Positions 1 through 5,167 of a DNA stretch of 5,737 nucleotides are shown piece after piece. Under the pieces are notes generated by a model. The model saw only the letters and a program-made list of their open reading frames with translations. It was not told where the DNA came from and did not search any database. The DNA comes from Bacillota bacterium. Its GTDB lineage: Bacteria; Bacillota; Dethiobacteria; DTU022; UBA8154. The stretch lies in the NCBI GenBank assembly GCA_003456095.1, contig DMPF01000112.1, forward strand, positions 1 through 5,737, written 5' to 3'. Made by a program: the position numbers and the translations under genes. Every line of letters starts with the position of its first letter. Positions within the stretch are counted from its first letter, which is position 1.

Positions 1-1
1 C

Positions 2-2230
2 CCGGTCTTTGGGAAAACGGTAAACAAGGATTTCCCCGTAATTTTCCCCATCGCTGCGACCGGCCATCCAGGCGATCATATTGTCACGGCGCGCCGGAGT
101 CAAGGGCTGCATGAGCAAAAATTCGGGCTCAGCCTCATCGGGAAGTTGCAGGATGGTATAATATGGCTCCATCGGCTGGACATTGCCGAAATATTTTTCG
201 TTGGGCACCTGCCAGAGGTCTTCGCGGTTGTAAAAGATTATCGGGTCATCCATGTGATAAGTGGCAAAAACCTGGGCCAGGATGTTGAAATAGGTTTCGG
301 GATAACGTATATGCTGCCGCAGGCTCTCCGGCATCTCCGCAAATGGCTTGAACAGGCCGGGGAAACTGCGTGCATACGTCATAATCAGCGGATCGTCGGG
401 ATCAGCTGCATAATAGTGTACATGGCCGTGAAAAGCGTCGATGACCACCTTCACCGGATTGCGCATATAATTAATCCCGGCGAAAGGCTGGGCGTAGGGG
501 AAGCGGCTGGTGGTGGTATAGGCATCAATAATCCAGAATAAGCGACCGTCGGCGAGTACCAGATAGGGATCCTGGTCATAGTTCAGGAAAGGAGCGATAC
601 GTGCCGCCCGCTCCCGGATATTGCGGTAATACTTAATACGGCTTTCCGGTCTGATTTCGCCCGATATGAGAATACGGTAGTCGGAAAACTTGAGGGCAAA
701 TAAAAGACGCCGGGCAAAACCATGCAGAAGGACGCCCCCTTTTCCGTCATAGTGGGTGAAAACATTAGTCTCCCCCATCGGGTAATTTAATTCCGGCGTA
801 TTCGTGTTGACAATAACAAAACCAGTGCCGATCTCCCCATAATAAATTTCCGGCCGTTCCACCGGCAGTCCTTCCACTGTGTCCACCGGTATATTGCCAA
901 TCACAAACTCAGGCAGGCCGTGGGGTGTTACTCGGGCCACCGGGCTCATCGCCAGGCCGTAACCATGGGTGTACTGCAGGCGCAGGTTGATCCACGTCTG
1001 CGCTTGCTGGGGGAGCATCTGTGTATTCAGCTCCCGCGCCGCAAGCATGACCTGCCGGTACTCCCCATCCAGAAAATAGCGGCCTGTATCCACATCCACA
1101 AATTCGTAGTATGGACGGATCCCTTGCAACTGGTTGTAGGCCTGAAGCAGCGGCCGGTAATCCCAGAGGCGCACGTTTTCAATCGTCCCCGCTGCCGCAT
1201 CCAGACCTTCCCAGCCAAGCTGGGGCAATACCGGATAATCCTCGACGCGGACACGGTCCAGGGCAAAGGCACGCAGCGTCATGGCAATATTATGCTCAAG
1301 ATAGGGCCTTTCGAGGACAAACTCATTCGGCACAACCCGGAAGCGCTGCACCAGGGCCGGGTAGATACTGCCAACCCCCAGGGATGCGGCAAAGAGTACG
1401 GCAACGCTGATAAGGACAAGATTGAATTGCCGGCGGAAAACATTGAAGATAAGCACCGCGGTAATGGCAATGGTCAGGTAAAAGAGGATCCACAGCGCCG
1501 GCAGATTGGCATTAATATCCGTATAGCCAGGCCCAAAAATAATGCCCCGCGGGGATAAAAGCAGCTCGAACATCTGCAGGCGGTATTCGCCCGCCTTTAG
1601 CAGAAAGGAGAGCGCCAGCAGCAGGGAAAGGTGAGCCTGACCGCGATAGGGCAGAAAAACGAATCTCCTCCCTACCTGTACCGGAGGGTTAATCATAAAA
1701 TAGATTGCCCCCGCAACAAAAAGGGTAAGCAGTACCATCGTCTGCAGAAAAGCATAAAGGGCACGCCAAACGGGCAGATCAAAGACATAAAATGAGGCAT
1801 CCTTTCCGAAAATGGGATCGGCAATGCCAAAGGCTGTGCCCTGCAGAAACTGACGCACCTCCAGCCAGTGGGCACCCGTGTATGCGGTAAAAAGAAAGGA
1901 GAGAATGAGGCTCCCTGCCAGGAATAATTTGGTAATCTTCCCCGGTGAAAACCAGCGTGCCAGCGGACCCGTTGCCAGCCTTTCACGCAGGTGCAGATTG
2001 GGCAGGTTGAGCACAGCCCCGCGCACAAAAATAAGATTGAGAAATAAAAAAAGGAAAAAGAGCAGCCACGCTGCCAGCTGCACAGCCCAACGGGTATAAA
2101 ATATGTTTTTGAAAACCTGGTCAAAGCCTAAACTGTTAAACCAAAGCCATTCCGTATAGATACCCGTTCCCCAAAATATTAAACCAAGCAGGACAAAAAA
2201 TGAAATAAATAGCAGGGAGCGCAGACGCAT
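2..2230 (-). CDS. UPF0182 (COG1615) integral membrane protein, 3'-truncated by window edge
   Basis: I translated this frame from the ATG at 2230 to the left edge: 743 codons, no internal stop, C-terminus missing. UPF0182 proteins are usually about 900-1000 residues, so roughly the last quarter lies outside. Seven hydrophobic segments are visible at about residues 5-23, 48-70, 104-121, 158-180, 198-212, 244-263 and 268-288, followed by a long, presumably extracytoplasmic domain. Family-like motifs include LWFNSLGF (about 29-36), DPIFGKDASFYVFDLP (about 138-153), GYTDINANL (235-243), VVPNE with ERPYLEHNI (about 300-315), QTWINLRLQYTHGYG (about 411-425), APFLNYDQDPYLV and NYMRNPVKVVIDAFHG. The biochemical function is unknown; a structural or transport role in the envelope is only inference. 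An in-frame TAA three codons upstream fixes the ATG as the earliest possible start. It probably shares a transcript with comEA, 72 bases upstream. Confidence 0.93.
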   Translation of the reverse strand, partial: MRLRSLLFISFFVLLGLIFWGTGIYTEWLWFNSLGFDQVFKNIFYTRWAVQLAAWLLFFLFLFLNLIFVRGAVLNLPNLHLRERLATGPLARWFSPGKITKLFLAGSLILSFLFTAYTGAHWLEVRQFLQGTAFGIADPIFGKDASFYVFDLPVWRALYAFLQTMVLLTLFVAGAIYFMINPPVQVGRRFVFLPYRGQAHLSLLLALSFLLKAGEYRLQMFELLLSPRGIIFGPGYTDINANLPALWILFYLTIAITAVLIFNVFRRQFNLVLISVAVLFAASLGVGSIYPALVQRFRVVPNEFVLERPYLEHNIAMTLRAFALDRVRVEDYPVLPQLGWEGLDAAAGTIENVRLWDYRPLLQAYNQLQGIRPYYEFVDVDTGRYFLDGEYRQVMLAARELNTQMLPQQAQTWINLRLQYTHGYGLAMSPVARVTPHGLPEFVIGNIPVDTVEGLPVERPEIYYGEIGTGFVIVNTNTPELNYPMGETNVFTHYDGKGGVLLHGFARRLLFALKFSDYRILISGEIRPESRIKYYRNIRERAARIAPFLNYDQDPYLVLADGRLFWIIDAYTTTSRFPYAQPFAGINYMRNPVKVVIDAFHGHVHYYAADPDDPLIMTYARSFPGLFKPFAEMPESLRQHIRYPETYFNILAQVFATYHMDDPIIFYNREDLWQVPNEKYFGNVQPMEPYYTILQLPDEAEPEFLLMQPLTPARRDNMIAWMAGRSDGENYGEILVYRFPKDR

Positions 2231-2241
2231 TGCACTTTATA

Positions 2242-2264
2242 ACCCGGTGATAAAGACGCCGGGT
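2242..2264 (-). repeat. Hairpin between Shine-Dalgarno and start codon of the UPF0182 gene
   Basis: Perfect 6-bp inverted repeat: ACCCGG at 2242-2247 and CCGGGT at 2259-2264, with an 11-base loop. It lies downstream of the comEA stop and upstream of the UPF0182 ATG. No T-run follows it on the minus strand, so it does not look like an intrinsic terminator. A looped-out spacer or a translation-control hairpin fits the position better, but this is inference. Confidence 0.5.
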
Positions 2265-2266
2265 CG

Positions 2267-2274
2267 CCTCCTTT
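2267..2274 (-). promoter_or_regulatory. Shine-Dalgarno set far from the UPF0182 start
   Basis: The minus strand reads AAAGGAGG here, the best ribosome binding site in the comEA-UPF0182 gap. It lies 36 bases before the ATG at 2230, far beyond the usual 5-10. No closer purine-rich match is seen, and an in-frame TAA at 2237-2239 rules out an earlier in-frame start. The hairpin at 2242-2264 sits between them; if folded, it shortens the effective gap to about 13 bases. Confidence 0.55.
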
Positions 2275-2302
2275 CGCGTGATTGGAACGCATCCTGAGCA
2301 GT

Positions 2303-2935
2303 TCACCAGACAGTAATCAACTCTTTAATCTCTGCCAGCGTCTTGTCGCCGATGCCGCTTACCTCCAAAAGATCCTCAACGCGCTGAAAAGGTCCATGCT
2401 GCTCACGGTAATTGATTATACTCTGGGCCTTCACCGCACCAATCCCCGGCAAATCCTCCAGCTCATCCTTGCTGGCGGTATTAATATTAACCTTACCTGA
2501 AGCAGCCCCTCCCGCCGGCAGAGGCTGCCCTGCCCCTTCCGCCCCCTTCATAGGGAGAAACACCTGCTGCCCGTCAACAAGCGGCTGAGCGAGGTTAATC
2601 CGCTCCAGGTCGGCACCCTCCAGCTTCCCGCCTGCCTGTTCCAGCGCCTGGTATACACGGGAACCGGCGGGGAGATGGTAAACACCCGGTTTTTGCACAG
2701 CCCCGACGACGTGCACAACGATGAGCTTTGCGGCCGCTTCTTTTTCTCCGGCTGGCAATGCGGCTGTGCCACCCCCCGCTGTTGCGGCCATGCTTACCTC
2801 CGGCCCGTTCTCCTTCCCCCTTTGCACATTCACAGCCTGCTCATCGGGAAGGGTAAAGCGCAGCACCACGCCAAGGATGAGGAGAAAAGCCAGCAAAGCA
2901 AGTATTTTTTGCTCTTTGGGAGTCAGCTTGAACAC
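2303..2935 (-). CDS. comEA: ComEA-type helix-hairpin-helix DNA-binding protein
   Basis: 210 residues, a complete gene. In competent Gram-positive bacteria ComEA is the membrane-anchored receptor that binds incoming double-stranded DNA outside the cell and passes it to the ComEC channel. Domains in order: positive N-terminus and one membrane anchor (about 8-28); a variable Gly/Ala-rich linker; an SLBB-like domain (about 71-128, with VVGAVQKPGVYHLPAG at about 76-91); a second Gly-rich linker; and a paired helix-hairpin-helix DNA-binding domain (about 148-209) with VNINTAS and two hairpins, LPGIG (162-166) and VSGIG (192-196). Length and order match the family. The start is GTG at 2935, preceded by AAAGGTGAGG at 2941-2950 with a 5-base spacer; an in-frame TGA upstream excludes a longer form. 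The stop is TGA. comEC and comEB are not in the window, and many non-competent Clostridia carry comEA, so it does not prove competence. Confidence 0.95.
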   Translation of the reverse strand: MFKLTPKEQKILALLAFLLILGVVLRFTLPDEQAVNVQRGKENGPEVSMAATAGGGTAALPAGEKEAAAKLIVVHVVGAVQKPGVYHLPAGSRVYQALEQAGGKLEGADLERINLAQPLVDGQQVFLPMKGAEGAGQPLPAGGAASGKVNINTASKDELEDLPGIGAVKAQSIINYREQHGPFQRVEDLLEVSGIGDKTLAEIKELITVW

Positions 2936-2968
2936 GGGGGCCTCACCTTTTCATTGATAAAGTTTTAT

Positions 2969-2974
2969 ATTATA
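2969..2974 (-). promoter_or_regulatory. Candidate -10 box for comEA
   Basis: The minus strand reads a perfect TATAAT here, 34 bases before the comEA GTG at 2935, which would leave a short leader containing the ribosome binding site. No good -35 hexamer lies 17 bases upstream, and the stretch is simply AT-rich, so this is a weak call. Confidence 0.3.
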
Positions 2975-3041
2975 TTTCAACAGGCAGACTGCATATTCCT
3001 GCCAAATATACGGAAAACTGCAGGAACAAGCAGCTGTTTTC

Positions 3042-3065
3042 ACGAAGATATTTACGAAGATATTA
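3042..3065 (+). repeat. Tandem 12-bp direct repeat upstream of the transglutaminase-like gene
   Basis: ACGAAGATATTT (3042-3053) is followed immediately by ACGAAGATATTA (3054-3065), identical in 11 of 12 bases. It ends 12 bases before the ribosome binding site of the plus-strand gene. It could be a regulator site with one helical-turn spacing, or a small slippage duplication; the sequence does not decide. Confidence 0.6.
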
Positions 3066-3077
3066 ATGTATGTACAT

Positions 3078-3086
3078 GGAGGAGGG
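3078..3086 (+). promoter_or_regulatory. Shine-Dalgarno that fixes the transglutaminase-like gene start
   Basis: GGAGGAGGG lies 7 bases before the ATG at 3094. The frame is open further upstream (ATGs at 3070 and 3076), but those would put the ribosome binding site inside the coding region, and the residues added (MYMEEGWI) look unlike a natural N-terminus. Start chosen: 3094. Confidence 0.8.
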
Positions 3087-3093
3087 ATGGATC

Positions 3094-3714
3094 ATGCCAG
3101 GGAAAAACCGCCGCCTCGCCCTTGTTTTTCTTTTGTTCTGGTCTTATTTTGTCCTATATCCACGGCCCACCGCCCTCGGCGAAAGCATCTACCACCTTTT
3201 TGCCCCTCCCATTGAGGCGGAAGCCATTATTCCCCTGCTTGCCGGGCTTCCCCCCGGCGCTACCCCCAAAGAGATCGAAGATCATATATTAAATGCTTTT
3301 CCCTATTACCATGACTGGCAGGTCTACGGCTTTCCCTGGTATTTTCCCACCACCGCCGAAGCCATGCAAAAGGGAAAAGGAGACTGCAAGACCCGCTTTA
3401 TTGTCCTCGCCTCCGTTTTTGAAGCCATGGAGGTACCATATAAACTGCTCATCTCCCCTACGCATATCTGGATCAGCTATGCCGGAAAAGAAGAAACGCC
3501 CCTGGAAAATATGGCAGCCGCTTTCTTTCACCAGGACGGCGAGGAGATCACCTTCCAGCTTCCCTATGTGGACTGGCTGGAAAGTGCAGCCCTTGCCTGG
3601 GAAGCTTTTTGGGTGCAGATGCCGCCCCCGCGCCGAACACTGCTGCTGTCCGGCGCGACCTTTGCCCTTCTGCTTTTTCTGGCTCCGGTCCGCAAACGCC
3701 GCCTATCCGGATAA
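3094..3714 (+). CDS. Small membrane-anchored transglutaminase-like (papain-fold) protein
   Basis: 206 residues from the ATG at 3094. Layout: positive N-terminus (KNRR) and a hydrophobic signal anchor (about 8-22); a middle domain (about 40-165); a C-terminal hydrophobic segment (about 182-198) followed by RKRR. By the positive-inside rule both ends are cytoplasmic and the middle domain is outside. That domain has the transglutaminase-core pattern: KGDCKTRFIVLASVFEAM with candidate nucleophile Cys98, then PTHIWISY with His124. The usual third acid, about 15 residues after His, is not obvious; Asn139 in LENM sits there, so a Cys-His-Asn triad is possible. Bacterial members act as proteases or transferases, or are catalytically dead; the substrate is unknown here. 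It is the only plus-strand gene, lying against the flow of its neighbours, and its last four codons overlap the antisense radical SAM gene. I recognise the superfamily but not a named family. Confidence 0.8.
   Translation: MPGKNRRLALVFLLFWSYFVLYPRPTALGESIYHLFAPPIEAEAIIPLLAGLPPGATPKEIEDHILNAFPYYHDWQVYGFPWYFPTTAEAMQKGKGDCKTRFIVLASVFEAMEVPYKLLISPTHIWISYAGKEETPLENMAAAFFHQDGEEITFQLPYVDWLESAALAWEAFWVQMPPPRRTLLLSGATFALLLFLAPVRKRRLSG
3703..3714. other. Shared stop-codon palindrome: antiparallel four-codon gene overlap
   Basis: The 10-bp perfect palindrome TATCCGGATA (3704-3713) closes both converging genes. The plus strand reads CTA TCC GGA TAA and the minus strand reads TTA TCC GGA TAG over the same 12 bases, so both proteins end Leu-Ser-Gly-stop. 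The two stops leave no intergenic room for a terminator, so each transcript must run into the other gene. Confidence 0.9.
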
Positions 3715-3743
3715 AGCAGCAAGGGGCAGGCCGGGGAATGCAT

Positions 3744-3767
3744 GGAAAAGTTCCCGGCAACTTTTCC
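3744..3767. repeat. Perfect 9-bp inverted repeat 29 bases past the plus-strand gene stop
   Basis: GGAAAAGTT (3744-3752) and AACTTTTCC (3759-3767) flank a 6-base loop CCCGGC. It lies inside the radical SAM gene's C-terminal coding part and just downstream of the transglutaminase-like gene. On the plus strand no T-run follows, so it is not a standard intrinsic terminator. It could protect or define the 3' end of the convergent transcript. Confidence 0.55.
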
Positions 3768-3971
3768 CTCGCAGATCCTGGCCTCGCTGGTCAAAAGGAG
3801 CGGCAGGGATAAGCAGCAGATCGGGTTTTTTCCTTTGCGGCACAGCTCCCAGGTGTTCGCGCAGGTCCGATATGGTAAGCAAGCCCGCACAGCAGATCGT
3901 CCCCCCGAAAAAGCGGTTGGGCACGGCATCGATACGGGTCCGGGGGGAATCAAACCTGACGCCGCCGCACA

Positions 3972-3990
3972 CGCCCAGAGGGGCGCGGCA
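3972..3990 (-). other. Apparent one-base frameshift between PDZ and DUF512-like parts
   Basis: Protein-like sequence passes from one frame (SRAAAPL) to another (GVCGGVRFDSP) here. Joining them needs one added base (or a -1 step). The likely sites are short runs: CCCC on the minus strand at 3980-3983 or GGG at 3974-3976. One extra G would give PLWGVCGGV. No heptameric slippery site of the X XXY YYZ type is present, so programmed frameshifting is not supported. Confidence 0.7.
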
Positions 3991-4598
3991 GCGCGGGAAG
4001 TAAGCAGCAGGGGAAGGCCCGCGCTCAGGCGGGTAATCTCCTGTTGCACTGCAGCCATTGTTTCCTCCGCCAAGTCATAATCCATCACCAGGCCGGTCGA
4101 AGCCCCCTTTTCCTTCTCTAATACAATTTGCAGCGGCACCGTTGCATAAGCAAAGCCGCCGGCAGGGCGCTCCACCGTTAAAACGGGGTTTGCCGCTTTT
4201 TTGATCCGGTCAAATGCACCGGCAGCGCTGCACACCTGCTCCCCGTCCACAGCGTCAATGCGGTCACCTGCTTGCAGGCCAGCCCTCTGTGCAGCTGTTC
4301 CCCGGATAATCCCCTCCACCCGCGCCTGCAGGTCCTTTTTTAAAGGAGGCTCAAGCATAAAAGGACAACTCATCCGTCCTCGCATACGCTGACGGAAGGC
4401 GGCAATATCAAGCCAGAGCATCTCGTCCCATTGCTGTAAGTCAGGCGCAAAACGGGTGGTGCCGGGAAGAAACAGGCGAATCGTGCGCGCTCCTTTTGCC
4501 TCAAGCAGCAGCAGGGTCTTTTCCAGATCGTCCCATCCTGTCAGGTGGGGAACGGCCACGACACTGCCGTGAAAGGGTATACCCCCGCTCCGGCACAA
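3979..4598 (-). other. Middle segment: end of radical SAM barrel plus PDZ domain
   Basis: Same frame as the N-terminal fragment. It begins with GIPFHGSVVAVPHLTGWDDL and continues to IRLFLPGTT, matching the last strands of a radical SAM barrel. A PDZ domain follows at about 4155-4334, with VEGIIRGTAAQRAGLQAGDR then IDAVDGEQV, the carboxylate-loop and core region typical of PDZ domains. After it come a dyad-free linker and AGLPLLLTSRAAAPL. Beyond about 3978 this frame stays open to 3564, but the translation becomes meaningless and overlaps the plus-strand gene, so I end it here. Confidence 0.7.
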
Positions 4599-4601
4599 CT
4601 A
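4599..4601 (-). other. In-frame amber (TAG) codon inside the radical SAM barrel
   Basis: The minus-strand codon 189 is TAG. Before it the frame reads RVIEAL and straight after it LCRSGGIPFHGSVVAVPH, which reads as an unbroken helix-then-strand of a radical SAM barrel. TAG is one base from CAG (Gln), GAG, AAG, TTG, TCG, TGG and TAC/TAT, so a point mutation explains it. No start codon with a ribosome binding site follows; the next codon is TTG but lacks a Shine-Dalgarno. Confidence 0.85.
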
Positions 4602-5165
4602 TAGAGCTTCAATAACCCGCTGCGGCTCCCTGTCCCCCAGGATCTCCCGGCGGGCGGCAGCATCACTGCAGTTGAGGGATATGACCAGCTCCAGCAAGGA
4701 CTCTCCACGGGGTGTCTCTCCGGCAAGTTTTTGCAGGGCTTTAACCGTTTTCTGATTTAGCATGGTTCCGTTAGTGGTAATCTGCATTGGGGTCCGGGGG
4801 AAACGCGCACGCAGGGAAAACAGCAGTGTCAGGATGGAAGGATGGGTAAAGGGCTCCCCTTCACAAAAACGGGTGGCTGATTCGCCGATCACAATTTTTT
4901 CCGTTACGTCAAGGAAAGGAATAAGCTCAAGCAGCTGCGCCTCCGCCAGCGGGGTAAAAGTATGAAGATGCAGCTCCGGGGAGACGCGGCGGTGACTGCA
5001 GAAGAGGCAGTTTAAGTTGCAGAAAGAGGTGAGGGGCAGCACATTGTGTCGGGAAACGGCCTCCAGCAGTAGCCGGCGGAACTCCTCTTCCGTCTTTGCG
5101 GTCAAGCTCAACTCTCCCCCGGCGCGGCAAAAAGACATAAACGCCGTGCGGCGCTGCCGCACCAT
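4599..5165 (-). CDS. Radical SAM N-terminal fragment (open up to the TAG)
   Basis: 188 residues, the part certainly translatable as written. It holds the 4Fe-4S motif FCNLNCLFCSH (about 48-58), where the three cysteines bind the cluster and the free iron site binds S-adenosylmethionine. Next come a CEGEPFTHP segment (about 101-109) in the place of the SAM-binding GGEP motif, a strand with QITTNGTML (about 128-136) and a strand with ELVISLNCSD (about 159-168). It ends RVIEAL at the TAG, in the helix between the fifth and sixth barrel strands. A protein stopping here would lack the last part of the barrel and is unlikely to be functional. The gene begins at TAATG within the leuS stop. Confidence 0.75.
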   Translation of the reverse strand: MVRQRRTAFMSFCRAGGELSLTAKTEEEFRRLLLEAVSRHNVLPLTSFCNLNCLFCSHRRVSPELHLHTFTPLAEAQLLELIPFLDVTEKIVIGESATRFCEGEPFTHPSILTLLFSLRARFPRTPMQITTNGTMLNQKTVKALQKLAGETPRGESLLELVISLNCSDAAARREILGDREPQRVIEAL

Positions 5166-5167
5166 TA
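5163..5167 (-). promoter_or_regulatory. TAATG stop-start overlap linking leuS to the radical SAM gene
   Basis: The leuS stop TAA (5165-5167) shares its last A with the ATG (5163-5165) of the next gene. The preceding bases give only a weak ribosome binding site (GTGGTG), so re-initiation by ribosomes finishing leuS is the likely mode of translation. Confidence 0.7.

Larger units (their letters stand above)
2936..3093. promoter_or_regulatory. Divergent intergenic region between comEA and the transglutaminase-like gene
   Basis: This is the only sizeable gap in the window and must hold the promoters for both divergent genes. It is much more AT-rich than its surroundings. Visible elements are a TATAAT on the minus strand (2969-2974), short dyads GGCAG/CTGCC (2983-2987 with 2999-3003) and GAAAAC/GTTTTC (3013-3018 with 3036-3041), and a tandem 12-base repeat at 3042-3065. 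I could not pair a convincing -35 and -10 at 16-18 bases spacing for the plus-strand gene. Confidence 0.6.
3703..3978 (-). other. DUF512-like C-terminal segment of the radical SAM gene
   Basis: About 90 residues in the shifted frame, ending at TAG 3703-3705. The pattern VPNRFFGGTICCAGLLTISDL followed by KKPDLLLIPAAPF resembles the end of DUF512 proteins, which carry an N-x-FFG then a GLLT-x-x-DL signature and a LLLP strand. The usual LDD-x-T ending is not clear; RGQDLRGKSC occupies that place. The resemblance is from memory of the family pattern, not a search. Confidence 0.65.
3703..5165 (-). pseudogene. Radical SAM / PDZ / DUF512-like gene, broken by an in-frame TAG and a frameshift
   Basis: Taken together this is one gene of about 487 residues in three open pieces. 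Piece 1 (4599-5165) carries the radical SAM cluster motif C49-x3-C53-x2-C56. Piece 2 continues in the same frame after the TAG at 4599-4601 with the second half of the barrel and a PDZ domain. Piece 3 (3703 to about 3978) lies in another frame and carries a DUF512-like tail (VPNRFFGGTICCAGLLTISDL). An intact protein would bind a 4Fe-4S cluster and cleave S-adenosylmethionine; the substrate is unknown, and PDZ plus tail suggest a protein partner. The start ATG at 5165 overlaps the leuS TAA (TAATG), with no good ribosome binding site of its own, implying translational coupling. Two lesions in one gene, with all neighbours intact, favour decay or sequence error over two recoding events. Confidence 0.8.

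Noticed and set aside
146..541. Plus-strand open frame of 131 codons near the left edge
   Set aside because: It is a shadow of the UPF0182 gene, and no domain pattern is visible in its translation.
920..1558. Long plus-strand open frame (212 codons)
   Set aside because: It lies antisense to the UPF0182 gene, whose translation matches the family throughout. The plus-strand product is rich in Arg, His and Pro, shows no domain, and has no convincing ribosome binding site.
2242..2264. Intrinsic terminator after comEA
   Set aside because: The stem is only 6 bp with an 11-base loop, and no T-run follows on the minus strand.
3070..3093. Longer N-terminus for the transglutaminase-like protein (ATG at 3070 or 3076)
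   Set aside because: The strong GGAGGAGGG lies inside this stretch at 3078-3086, correctly spaced for the ATG at 3094.
2675..3292. Plus-strand open frame spanning comEA and the intergenic region
   Set aside because: It runs antisense through comEA, across the AT-rich control region and out of frame into the transglutaminase-like gene; its translation is not protein-like.
3564..3971. Continuation of the PDZ frame to 3564
   Set aside because: The frame stays open by chance because the DNA is GC-rich and coding on other frames. The product is a Cys/Arg/Pro-rich string, whereas the shifted frame over the same bases gives a DUF512-like sequence.
3972..3990. Programmed -1 ribosomal frameshift
   Set aside because: No X XXY YYZ slippery heptamer and no clear pseudoknot or stem just downstream; a one-base indel is simpler.
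4599..4601. Selenocysteine insertion at the in-frame stop
   Set aside because: Selenocysteine uses TGA; this codon is TAG.
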